From NCBI GenBank assembly GCA_951801825.1, contig CATOOF010000002.1, positions 226,441 to 290,440 of the forward strand: a DNA stretch of 64,000 nucleotides, given 5' to 3'. The notes beneath the pieces are model-generated. The model ran no database searches, was not told where the DNA came from, and saw only the letters and a list, made by a program, of their open reading frames with translations. This stretch comes from an uncultured Alphaproteobacteria bacterium (GTDB lineage Bacteria; Pseudomonadota; Alphaproteobacteria; Rs-D84). The position numbers and the translations under genes are program-made. Below, piece after piece: positions 51,479-59,998 of the stretch; the stretch's first letter is position 1; the number at the start of each line of letters is the position of its first letter.

Positions 51479-52213
51479 TTATTTTATCTCGAATACGGCA
51501 GATACATTCACGGTTACCTGGGTATCCTGGGCGACAATGCCACCACCGGCATATGCGCCCGCATCTTGGGCCAGTTCCATTTTGGCCGAACGCAGGAAAT
51601 TAGACACCGGACGTGCGACATTGGCCGTCTGGGCGCCATATTCCAGCGCCAACACCTTTCCCGCGCGACGACCATCGCCCGCCGCCAATGCGTTTGCGCG
51701 ACTGCGTGCATTTTCAACCGCCGTACCCAGACATTCCTCTAATACTGGTTTCATGGCCTCGGTGCTGGTAAACATGCGCAAATTCTCAGAATAAATATTT
51801 TGCTGGCCTGCAAACTGGGTCAGAATTTTTTCAATTGTTTCGATGCTGTCGGCGGAAACCTCTATCGCGATATTGGTTTCTATTCCCAACACAACAGATT
51901 TCTGGGCCGTGCGGTCCCATTCTGTCTTTTCATAGGAATCAAACTGGGTCGTCTGCATTTTGACATCCTGCTTTTTCAGGTATGCCGTTATTTCCGACAT
52001 TTTTGCCGACGCCTGTTTCATGGACGCCGCCGCAGATTTATCCAGCGTCGTAACACGCAATGTTATCGCCGTACGATCTTTTGGGGCGGTCGTCAGACAT
52101 TCACCCGTTACCGCAATCGTTCGCGGGGCTTTAGGTTCTGGGCGAGCGCCGCACAGTGCAATAACCGCCGCCGCAACAATAAAAGATGCAACCCATATTA
52201 GTTTGTTGTTCAT
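51479..52213 (-). CDS. SIMPL-domain (DUF541) protein
   Basis: IAVTGECLTTAPKDRTAITLRVTTLDKSAAASMKQASAKMSEITAYLKK... Confidence 0.8.
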   Translation of the reverse strand: MNNKLIWVASFIVAAAVIALCGARPEPKAPRTIAVTGECLTTAPKDRTAITLRVTTLDKSAAASMKQASAKMSEITAYLKKQDVKMQTTQFDSYEKTEWDRTAQKSVVLGIETNIAIEVSADSIETIEKILTQFAGQQNIYSENLRMFTSTEAMKPVLEECLGTAVENARSRANALAAGDGRRAGKVLALEYGAQTANVARPVSNFLRSAKMELAQDAGAYAGGGIVAQDTQVTVNVSAVFEIK

Positions 52214-52237
52214 TTTTCTTCTCCTCCTTTTTTGTTT

Positions 52238-53236
52238 TTATATCTGGCCCAGCATGGCACGGCGCACACGCGCATATGTTTCCGCCGCCACAGCCTGTGC
52301 ACGCGACGCACCCTGGTCTAAGATTTTATCCAATTCAGCCGTATTCGACATCAGGCGCTCGTACTCTGAACGCGGGGCCGATAAACAGCTGTCGATTTTT
52401 TCAAATAAAATTGTTTTGGCCGTGCCGTACCCCATGCCGCCATCTGTAAATTTTTTACGAAACAGTTCTATTTCATCCGAGGTGGCAAAATGCTTGTAAA
52501 GCTGGAATATCGTTGAAGAATCCGGATCTTTTGGTTCTTCGGGCAGTTTGCTGTCGGTTATAATGCGCATGATTTTCTTTTTAAGTTCCGCACTGGGTGC
52601 AAACAGCGGAATTATGTTATCGTACGATTTGCTCATCTTTCGGCCGTCAAGCCCGGGAATAATCCCCGTATCCGAGCCGATGACAGGCAACGGCATCTTA
52701 AACGTTTCACCGTATATATTATTGAAATATCCGGCAATATCGCGGGCAAATTCAACATGCTGTTTCTGGTCGGCACCGACAGGAACAACATCAGCATTAT
52801 ATAATAAAATATCTGCCGCCATCAATATCGGGTAAGTATAGAGCCCCATATTCACGCCCGCATCAGCATCCAGTCCGGCGGCGGCGTTTTTATCCATGGC
52901 GGCCTTGTAAGAATGTGCGCGATTCATCAATCCCTTTGGTGTCACGTTCATCAGCATCGAAGACAGCTGGGGTACCTGTACTATATCTGATTGACGGAAT
53001 AAAACCGCATTTTTCAAATCGAGCCCCAGCGCCACCAAAATCGCGGCAATTTCGTAAGTATGCCGACGCAGTGCCGACGCATCACGCATAAAGTTAAGCG
53101 CATGCAAATCTGCGATAAACATAAATGTCGTGTTTGATTTAGACATTTCAACCAGCGGCTTTAACGCACCGACATAGTTTCCAAGATGCAGCGTGCCTGT
53201 TGGCTTTATTCCCGTTAAAACAATTTTATCTGACAT
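52238..53236 (-). CDS. trpS: Tryptophanyl-tRNA synthetase
   Basis: LTGIKPTGTLHLGNYVGALKP...PILMAADILLYNADVVPVGADQKQHVEFARDIA...GRKMSKSYDN. Confidence 0.96.
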   Translation of the reverse strand: MSDKIVLTGIKPTGTLHLGNYVGALKPLVEMSKSNTTFMFIADLHALNFMRDASALRRHTYEIAAILVALGLDLKNAVLFRQSDIVQVPQLSSMLMNVTPKGLMNRAHSYKAAMDKNAAAGLDADAGVNMGLYTYPILMAADILLYNADVVPVGADQKQHVEFARDIAGYFNNIYGETFKMPLPVIGSDTGIIPGLDGRKMSKSYDNIIPLFAPSAELKKKIMRIITDSKLPEEPKDPDSSTIFQLYKHFATSDEIELFRKKFTDGGMGYGTAKTILFEKIDSCLSAPRSEYERLMSNTAELDKILDQGASRAQAVAAETYARVRRAMLGQI

Positions 53237-53479
53237 AATAAATACCCTTACCTTGTATTCAATATTAATGCGTTAAATGCAAAAATGAAAGCCGAAATTA
53301 TAAAAAAATGTAAAACGCCCTGGGGGCTGGCCTGGGCGTTTTTGCGCAATTTATTTTAGTGATTGTATATTGATTATTCCATAATTTTTTCAATTTTCCA
53401 TAGGAACAAATGCCGATATTAAACACAAAAACACAATTTTTTGAAAAAAATACTGGCATTAATAAAAAAAATAAGATAA

Positions 53480-53700
53480 GATTCTTCTCGCAACAAAGAA
53501 AGTATTGTTGTGGGCCTTCTAACCCAACACTATAAAAAATATCCAACATTGGTTGGAGTGCAGGTAATAACCAATAACTGCGCAATTTATAGTGATTGTT
53601 AGAAGCTCCAACCACCTAACTTTCGGTGGTATTTTTAATGGGGCTTTACCGTCTTCTCATCTCCAATCACAGAAACGGTAGCCCCACTTTTTATTTCCAA
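53480..53700 (+). ncRNA. Candidate structured RNA, copy C of leader family, no downstream same-strand gene evident
   Basis: CCAAC(53543-53547)/GTTGG(53552-53556); GGTTGGAG(53551-53558)/CTCCAACC(53606-53613); ACCACC(53611-53616)/GGTGGT(53625-53630)+ATTTTT; second hairpin GGGGCTttACCGT...ACGGTAGCCCC+TTTTT downstream. Confidence 0.55.
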
Positions 53701-53776
53701 TAATATATTCGGCACTCAAAATAAATGTAATAAAAAAATCCCTGCAAATGCAGGGATTTCTGTACGCCTTTCCCGA

Positions 53777-54409
53777 TTAACGAGAATAGAATTCGATGAC
53801 CAATTCCGGGAACATCTGAACCGGATACGGAACATCTGCAAATGCCGGTACACGCGTATATGTCGCAGTGAAATTCGCACTATCAACACTGATATAATCA
53901 GGGAATGTGCGTTCGGCAGATTCTAGTGCCAAAACAACCAGCGGCATCTGTTTTGCTTTTTCGCTGACGGTAATAACGTCGCCCGGTTTTACCTGGTATG
54001 ACGCAATCTTTACGCGCTTTCCGTTAACGTTGATGTGGCCGTGGCTGACCAGCTGGCGGGCCGAGAAAACAGTCGGCGCCAATTTCGCGCGGTATACAAC
54101 CGCATCCAGACGGCGTTCCAGCAAACCAATCAAGTTATCTGGCGCGTCCCCCTTCATATTGGCCGCCTCTAAATAATATGCACGGAACTTTTTTTCGCCC
54201 ACGTTACCATAGTAACCTTTCAGAGTCTGCTTTGCACGCATCTGTTTTGCGTAATCCGAAGAATTACCACCACGAGATGTCGGACCATGCTGCCCCGGCT
54301 TGTACTTGCGCTTGTTAAACGGAGATTTAGCCTGACCCCACAGGTTTACACCCAGACGACGGCTGATTTTCAATTTACGAGTGCTACGTTTTGCACCTGC
54401 TCTTGCCAT
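53777..54409 (-). CDS. rpsD: 30S ribosomal protein S4
   Basis: [24 protein letters not shown]...[35 protein letters not shown]. Confidence 0.97.
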   Translation of the reverse strand: MARAGAKRSTRKLKISRRLGVNLWGQAKSPFNKRKYKPGQHGPTSRGGNSSDYAKQMRAKQTLKGYYGNVGEKKFRAYYLEAANMKGDAPDNLIGLLERRLDAVVYRAKLAPTVFSARQLVSHGHINVNGKRVKIASYQVKPGDVITVSEKAKQMPLVVLALESAERTFPDYISVDSANFTATYTRVPAFADVPYPVQMFPELVIEFYSR

Positions 54410-54554
54410 AATTTAATCCTTTTGGTTTTTATGGTGCCAGGCTTCTTACAGAATCCTTATCGCGGGCGGGACCAAAAAGCACCGCCGTTTAATCAGTTCT
54501 GATTACCCAGCGGGGCTTAGTTTATATTGTTTTTATTTGAAAATCAAGCATTTT

Positions 54555-55041
54555 CTACTTAACATAATAACAATCTGACAGATAAATATAAGTTCCCGAT
54601 GAATCTTTCTGCGGTGTATTGACAGCGATATAGCAGTCTGTTATATCTTTCTCTTGCCCCCATAGAATATCCGACGTTCCACCAGACGGGCACTGACTGC
54701 AACCACGCAAGGCATAATCATCTGCCTCCCAGGGGAAACCATAAAATCCGGCAGAACATGCCGTCCAGCGTTCGTCTACTATTTCACACCATGTGGTATC
54801 GTCGCTGTTATCATATACATACCTAACACCATTTTTATCCGCCATGCTGCCGTCCACCTCTGCGATTTCCCCGTTCGCACCACGCAGGCATATATAACAT
54901 TCATCTACAAGGCCCGACGACAACCAGCTATTATCACATTCCTCTATGCTGTCAAAATACTCTCTGTCCTCAACCGCCGCCGCCGCATCCGCCAGGCCAA
55001 TGATAGAAAATGCCGAAAAAAATCCGACGATTTTATTAGGC
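54555..55041 (-). CDS. Secreted cysteine-containing protein, unknown function
   Basis: MPNKIVGFFSAFSIIGLADAAAA signal; CSQCPSGGTSDILWGQEKDITDCYIAVNTPQKDSSGTYIYLSDCYYVK; start inferred, no clear SD. Confidence 0.6.
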
Positions 55042-55044
55042 ATA

Positions 55045-55175
55045 AAAACAGGGGAAAACAGATGCGGAAAACGGGAATTTATAATAAAATAACATGCGCT
55101 ATGAAAATCGTCCCATTTTTTTAGGCATATGTTATACCCGTATATTTTACCCGTTTTCCGCAATCTGCGCAACAT
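55045..55175. repeat. Inverted repeat upstream of Cys-rich gene 54555
   Basis: GCGGAAAACGGG / CCCGTTTTCCGC, perfect 12 bp, extended by CAGAT/ATCTG with one bulge. Confidence 0.75.
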
Positions 55176-55214
55176 AAATCATTGTAAAAAAAACGCCCCG
55201 TTCGGGGCGCGGTA

Positions 55215-55754
55215 TTAAAATTCAACCTTTGGTGCGGATTTTTCAGATTCCGCGATTTCAAAAAACTTTTCCGGCGTGATGCCAAACATGCGCGCAATCA
55301 TGTTTGACGGGAACTGCTGAATTGATGTGTTCAGGCCCATAACAACCGTATTATAAAACTGGCGTGCGGCCTGTATCTTGGTTTCCGTATCAGTGATTTC
55401 ACGCTGTAATTCCAAAAAGTTTTCGTTCGCACGCAGGGTGGGATAGCTTTCGGATAATGCAAAAATACTTTTCAGCGTCTGGGTCAGTTTATTTTCGGCA
55501 TCGGCCTTGTCCGGGCCGGTGGCAGACATTGCCGCATTACGTGCCGAAATAACCGCATTCAATGTTTCTTTTTCATGCGCGGCGGCACCTTTTACCGATG
55601 CAACCAAGTTCGGAATCAGATCATATCGACGTTTCAACTGGGTATCGATTGTTGCCCATGCCTCGCGCGCCTGGGTGCGGCGGGAAATCAGGCCGTTATA
55701 TACGGCAATTACATACAATACAACAATTGCAACAACAGCAATGGCGGTCCACAT
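55215..55754 (-). CDS. LemA family protein
   Basis: YNGLISRRTQAREAWATIDTQLKRRYDLIPNLVASVKGAAAHEKETL. Confidence 0.93.
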   Translation of the reverse strand: MWTAIAVVAIVVLYVIAVYNGLISRRTQAREAWATIDTQLKRRYDLIPNLVASVKGAAAHEKETLNAVISARNAAMSATGPDKADAENKLTQTLKSIFALSESYPTLRANENFLELQREITDTETKIQAARQFYNTVVMGLNTSIQQFPSNMIARMFGITPEKFFEIAESEKSAPKVEF

Positions 55755-55835
55755 AATAAAACTCCTTAAGTCTTAACACTTGTTACTGATTATACCCGGA
55801 GCGCATTAAAAAAGCAACCTAAAAGCGGCCCCGCC

Positions 55836-57113
55836 CTATTTCCAAGATACAGGCATTGTTGCATAATCGGACAGCCCCGGCGCATTATAATAACACTGCT
55901 GACCGATGTTTGTTGGTCCAGACGGCCATATTTCATACAAATATTTCCCATTTATCCGCGCAGACGGACCAGTTAAGCCGGTACATCCAAAAAATGTGCT
56001 GCGGAACATAAATTCTGCGGCATCACCGGATATATCGCCAAATAGGTTTTCTGGGATTTCGCCTGTTAAATTTAAATCACCATTAAACAAGAAATGATAC
56101 ATATAGATAGCGGGTGCGCCCTTTATCCCGGCAAACAGCCCGGCCGGGATTTCGCCACTTAAACCGTATACCCTGTCAAAAGTGCCCGCAAACATATATT
56201 GTGCGGGTGCACCCTTTATCCCGGCAAACAAGTCTTTGGGAATCGAGCCTGTTAATCCAGACCGCATGAACGTATTATTAAACATGGCATAAACCGGTGC
56301 ACCTTTTATGCCGGAAAACAACCCCGCAGGGATACTGCCATAAAAAGCCGAATCTTGAAATGTTGCCGCAAACATCCAATCTATGGGGGCGCCATGGACA
56401 CCTTCAAATAAATTTTCTGGGATTGTACTGCTAAGGTTGTCACATTCACGAAATGTATTACGGAAAGCCGGTTGCTGGCCAGGCTGGCTGCCGTCGCCGA
56501 TTGTGCCAAAAATAGCCCCCAGACTACCTTCTATTTTCGCCAGATTCTCATTATAACGAAAATGCAACGCCGGCGCCGGGTCCAGATGGCTGTTTTCCGT
56601 ACTGTATGCCGTGGCACGCCCTGAAAACCCTATCTTATAGGCATCGGCCTGTTTATACGTATGCGAATACGTTGTCTTTTCGGTATTGTTCTTTTCTATT
56701 ACATCGGTTGTGCCATCGCCCCAACTTATATAAAACTTTCCCTGGGCAGACATTTCAAAACTGAAACTGGTGGTGTCGGGTGTTGTGGTAATATAAAAAG
56801 GTTGTACCACCAGACGCGCGACAGCATCATTGGTTGCCACCGTATCGGCCGCCGCAAGTGTTGCATATTTCGCATCATCGCCATAATTTGTAATATCTTT
56901 GTCGTTTAACACCTCGTTCATGCGGTCAATGGCCGTTAACAAATATTTCATATTGGCGGCGACACGCGGATTGGTCAGCGCAGGATTATACGGCAATGAT
57001 ACACCCCAGCGACGTTGCAACGCCGTATGAATATATTCAACATTTACCATCTCCGCCGCATTGGCAACAGGTGCAAACAATATGGCGAAAAGAATAAATA
57101 AACGCTTTATCAT
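55836..57113 (-). CDS. Secreted BspA/DUF285-like repeat surface protein
   Basis: Signal peptide; FSFEMSAQGKFYISWGDGTTD; five about 30-aa repeats (S/E)IPxxLFxGIKGAPxxxMFxxTFxxxxGLxG. Confidence 0.75.
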   Translation of the reverse strand: MIKRLFILFAILFAPVANAAEMVNVEYIHTALQRRWGVSLPYNPALTNPRVAANMKYLLTAIDRMNEVLNDKDITNYGDDAKYATLAAADTVATNDAVARLVVQPFYITTTPDTTSFSFEMSAQGKFYISWGDGTTDVIEKNNTEKTTYSHTYKQADAYKIGFSGRATAYSTENSHLDPAPALHFRYNENLAKIEGSLGAIFGTIGDGSQPGQQPAFRNTFRECDNLSSTIPENLFEGVHGAPIDWMFAATFQDSAFYGSIPAGLFSGIKGAPVYAMFNNTFMRSGLTGSIPKDLFAGIKGAPAQYMFAGTFDRVYGLSGEIPAGLFAGIKGAPAIYMYHFLFNGDLNLTGEIPENLFGDISGDAAEFMFRSTFFGCTGLTGPSARINGKYLYEIWPSGPTNIGQQCYYNAPGLSDYATMPVSWK

Positions 57114-57388
57114 TATGGCAATGGAGGCGTCGGAACAATCGGCGACGAAGTATATGTTTTGGTTCCAGAAATTTCTTGGTTATCAGTCTTTGTTACAACG
57201 CGCTGGGGCAGTTGGTCGGAAAATGTTTTCAGTTCTTCCTTGGAAACGGTGCGCGCCTCTATAACGGCGGCGCGATTCTCAACATAATTTGCCGTGGCAA
57301 TGGAAACATCCGCCGCGGCGTCCGTTACCGGACACCACAATATCATAAAAAACATTGAAAAACATATTACTGACAATATATTTTTCAC
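57113..57388 (-). CDS. Small secreted protein translationally coupled to the downstream BspA-like gene
   Basis: Signal MKNILSVICFSMFFMILWCPVTDAAA; NQEISGTKTYTSSPIVPTPPLP; TAATG overlap with next start. Confidence 0.6.
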   Translation of the reverse strand: MKNILSVICFSMFFMILWCPVTDAAADVSIATANYVENRAAVIEARTVSKEELKTFSDQLPQRVVTKTDNQEISGTKTYTSSPIVPTPPLP

Positions 57389-57545
57389 AGCTTTTCTCCT
57401 TATCTATCCCCCGATACAGTCAAACATTATATATATTTGCAGGCTATTATAAAAAAAGCCCTATAAGAGTCAAGTCCTCTGCCTGGTTATCATGCAAAAA
57501 AATCCCGCCGTTATTCGGCGGGACATATCCAGAGACATGCATAAA

Positions 57546-58067
57546 TTATTCAGCAACGTCAGCCTGGACTTCAACTTCCTGGACCTGGATATTGCGAATT
57601 TCAGCACGCATCTGGCGCTTTACCTCGCGGAATTCGTCACGCGTAATGCAACCATCCTGGTTGATATCCATCGCCGGCAGAGCCTGGGCCAGTTTCGGGC
57701 ATTTTACAGATGCCACATCCAAGCAACCGTTTGTAAAGTGTACGCGCGGACCATAATGACGCGGACCACAGCAACACAGTTTTGCCGCGGCAAAACCCAA
57801 TGCAAAAATAATGATAAACCAAACCAGTTTGCGCATAAAGCGACCAAACCGAGAGCCCTTGCGGCAACCGCAGTTACCACCGCATCCGCAATCATGACCA
57901 CAGCCGCAACCGTGCTTTTCCATAACCGGTGTTGCAACCGCCTTTGGTGCCGGGGCCACGACCTTTTTTACCGCCGGTTTCTTTGCCGCCGGAGCAGCTT
58001 TTTTCACGGGTGCTTTTTTTGCCGCCGCCGGTTTGGCAGCCGCTTTCTTAACTGTTTTTTGTGCCAT
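57546..58067 (-). CDS. Lys/Ala/Pro-rich N-terminus, Cys cluster, TM helix and EF-hand
   Basis: KKAAAKPAAAKKAPVKKAAPAAKK; CGCGHDCGCGGNCGCRKG; LVWFIIIFALGFAAAKL; canonical EF-hand loop DINQDGCITRDE. Confidence 0.8.
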   Translation of the reverse strand: MAQKTVKKAAAKPAAAKKAPVKKAAPAAKKPAVKKVVAPAPKAVATPVMEKHGCGCGHDCGCGGNCGCRKGSRFGRFMRKLVWFIIIFALGFAAAKLCCCGPRHYGPRVHFTNGCLDVASVKCPKLAQALPAMDINQDGCITRDEFREVKRQMRAEIRNIQVQEVEVQADVAE

Positions 58068-58185
58068 TTTTCTTCCTTTCTGTTATGACATACGTATTGT
58101 ATTGGAAATAAAATTTTAAGTAAAGGGGAAAATGCATAACGGCCGCTAAAATCAGCGGCCGTTATTTGAAACAAAATCAAACGAT

Positions 58186-58458
58186 TTAGTTCAATGCGTC
58201 TTTCAGAGCCTTACCCGGCTTGAACTTCGGCTGAACAGATGCCGGAATCTTGATTGCGGCACCAGTCTGCGGGTTGCGGCCTGTGGTCGCTTTGCGCTTT
58301 GCGGTTGCAAATGTACCGAAACCAACCAGGCGAACTTCGCCCTTCTTTTTCAGAACCTTGGTAACTGTGTTGATGAACGCATCCAGGCACGCAGCGGCGG
58401 TCGCTTTTGTAACATCCACTTCGTTTGCGATTGCTTCAATCAATTGCTGTTTGTTCAT
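58186..58458 (-). CDS. DNA-binding protein HU
   Basis: MNKQQLIEAIANEVDVTKATAAACLDAFINTVTKVLKKKGEVRLVGFGTFATAKRKATTGRNPQTG. Confidence 0.96.
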   Translation of the reverse strand: MNKQQLIEAIANEVDVTKATAAACLDAFINTVTKVLKKKGEVRLVGFGTFATAKRKATTGRNPQTGAAIKIPASVQPKFKPGKALKDALN

Positions 58459-58664
58459 ATGTTTCTCCTTTCATAAATTTATTAAGGTCTGTCCGGCAGT
58501 TCATAGGCAATGTCAACAGAATCTGTCATCCCCGGAATTGTGCACTTTTTGCATTTGCAATTTCTTCGGCGCCTTTAATTCTGTGGACATTGCCTGTACT
58601 GCTTACCCGAATCGTAGAGAATTCCGCCGTTTAAGTCAAGAGCATATTTATTTTTTCATTTTTT

Positions 58665-59141
58665 TTACATCGTCACTGCATCCGCACGAACCGCCGCCGC
58701 ACCCGGCGTATTGGCATCGCACAGAACCCAGTCACCGCCGACACCGCGGATATGAACCGTTCTAAAATGATTCGGCGTCATCGACAGCATTAATAGTATA
58801 ACACCGGCCCAAAACGTGAATTTTGTGAATTTCCATACGTTTGTGAATGCCTCCCGCTTAAACTTGTCATTTAACAGGTTTTGATACATCGCCCATCCCC
58901 AGTTAAACAGCAGTATCATCACAACAAAGAAAAAACCAATTACTATATATTTGTTAACAAGGCGCAAGGAATTCGCAATCGCATCCCATGTCTGGGATGC
59001 CGCATGACAAACATACAGCTCCGACCCGGCGACGGATGCCGGAACCTCAATAGCCGGGTGCGGGGCCATCTGTAATCCAAATGATGCAACCACAACTATT
59101 GCAACCAGGGCCACTATTGAAAATATAAATGACGGCTTCAC
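58665..59141 (-). CDS. Integral membrane protein, unknown function
   Basis: Three predicted TM segments by eye. Confidence 0.55.
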   Translation of the reverse strand: MKPSFIFSIVALVAIVVVASFGLQMAPHPAIEVPASVAGSELYVCHAASQTWDAIANSLRLVNKYIVIGFFFVVMILLFNWGWAMYQNLLNDKFKREAFTNVWKFTKFTFWAGVILLMLSMTPNHFRTVHIRGVGGDWVLCDANTPGAAAVRADAVTM

Positions 59142-59226
59142 AAATATTCCTTTCTTGTTATGATTTATTATATCATAAAAAACTAACCGATTGCAATTTT
59201 AGAAACTTAAGAGTAAAATTTATTTC

Positions 59227-59943
59227 ATGTTGTTTAAAAAAAATACCCTTGCCGTTTGTATTATTTCATCCAACCCTGATTTGCTGCGGATATCCTTACC
59301 GCCGCTGGGGCGACTGGGGAAAAATTTTACCGCAATCATTTATAACACCAATCCCGAGATTACATTAACAAAAAGCGATGTTCGCGCCATGGGATACTCG
59401 GGGCCGACGGAAATAATAAACGCCCAAGCGGTTACAGGGAAAATAGTAGCAGTGGCCGAGACTATAAAACATATTACCGAAATGAAAAATCGGCCTGCAT
59501 GGGTAATTTTTCTGAATGAATGCGATATGCTGATAAGCGATGAACTGCCCGATGTATCAACCGCACACTGCGCCGTTATACAAAACGCGGTGGAAATAAA
59601 CAGCGATTTGGGAATTCTGATGCGGGTTTTGGCCAATCCGGCCAAATTTGAAACAGACGGAAAAAATGTTATACACCGCGCACCGGCCGGGGATATATTC
59701 GGCATATTAATACGTACCGATGCCCTAATATCCGCATGCACAGCCATTTCCAACCTGGCACTGGGATTACGACAGGAAAAACCCGCCCAGGCCGCAAAAA
59801 TGGATGATACATCCGTGATATGGCAGATTATACGCGATGCCGCAAGGGCAGACAATTCAACACCTATTTACATGGACAGGGTCAACAGAATCAAAATAAA
59901 CTCAAATTTTGGCTCCAAAAAGCAAAAATCTAAAAATATATGA
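59227..59943 (+). CDS. Glycosyltransferase-like/unknown protein
   Basis: AVCIISSNPDLLRISLPPLGRLGKN...WVIFLNECDMLISDELPDV resembles sugar-transferase-like layout; weak. Confidence 0.4.
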   Translation: MLFKKNTLAVCIISSNPDLLRISLPPLGRLGKNFTAIIYNTNPEITLTKSDVRAMGYSGPTEIINAQAVTGKIVAVAETIKHITEMKNRPAWVIFLNECDMLISDELPDVSTAHCAVIQNAVEINSDLGILMRVLANPAKFETDGKNVIHRAPAGDIFGILIRTDALISACTAISNLALGLRQEKPAQAAKMDDTSVIWQIIRDAARADNSTPIYMDRVNRIKINSNFGSKKQKSKNI

Positions 59944-59998
59944 TTGCAAGGTGCAAATATTCTCTCTAAAATGCACCCGAAATACAAGGATATGTGAT

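Noticed and set aside
53298-53615. Minus-strand 105-aa ORF
   Set aside because: Overlaps the structured plus-strand RNA candidate; no RBS or domain, AT-rich low-complexity translation
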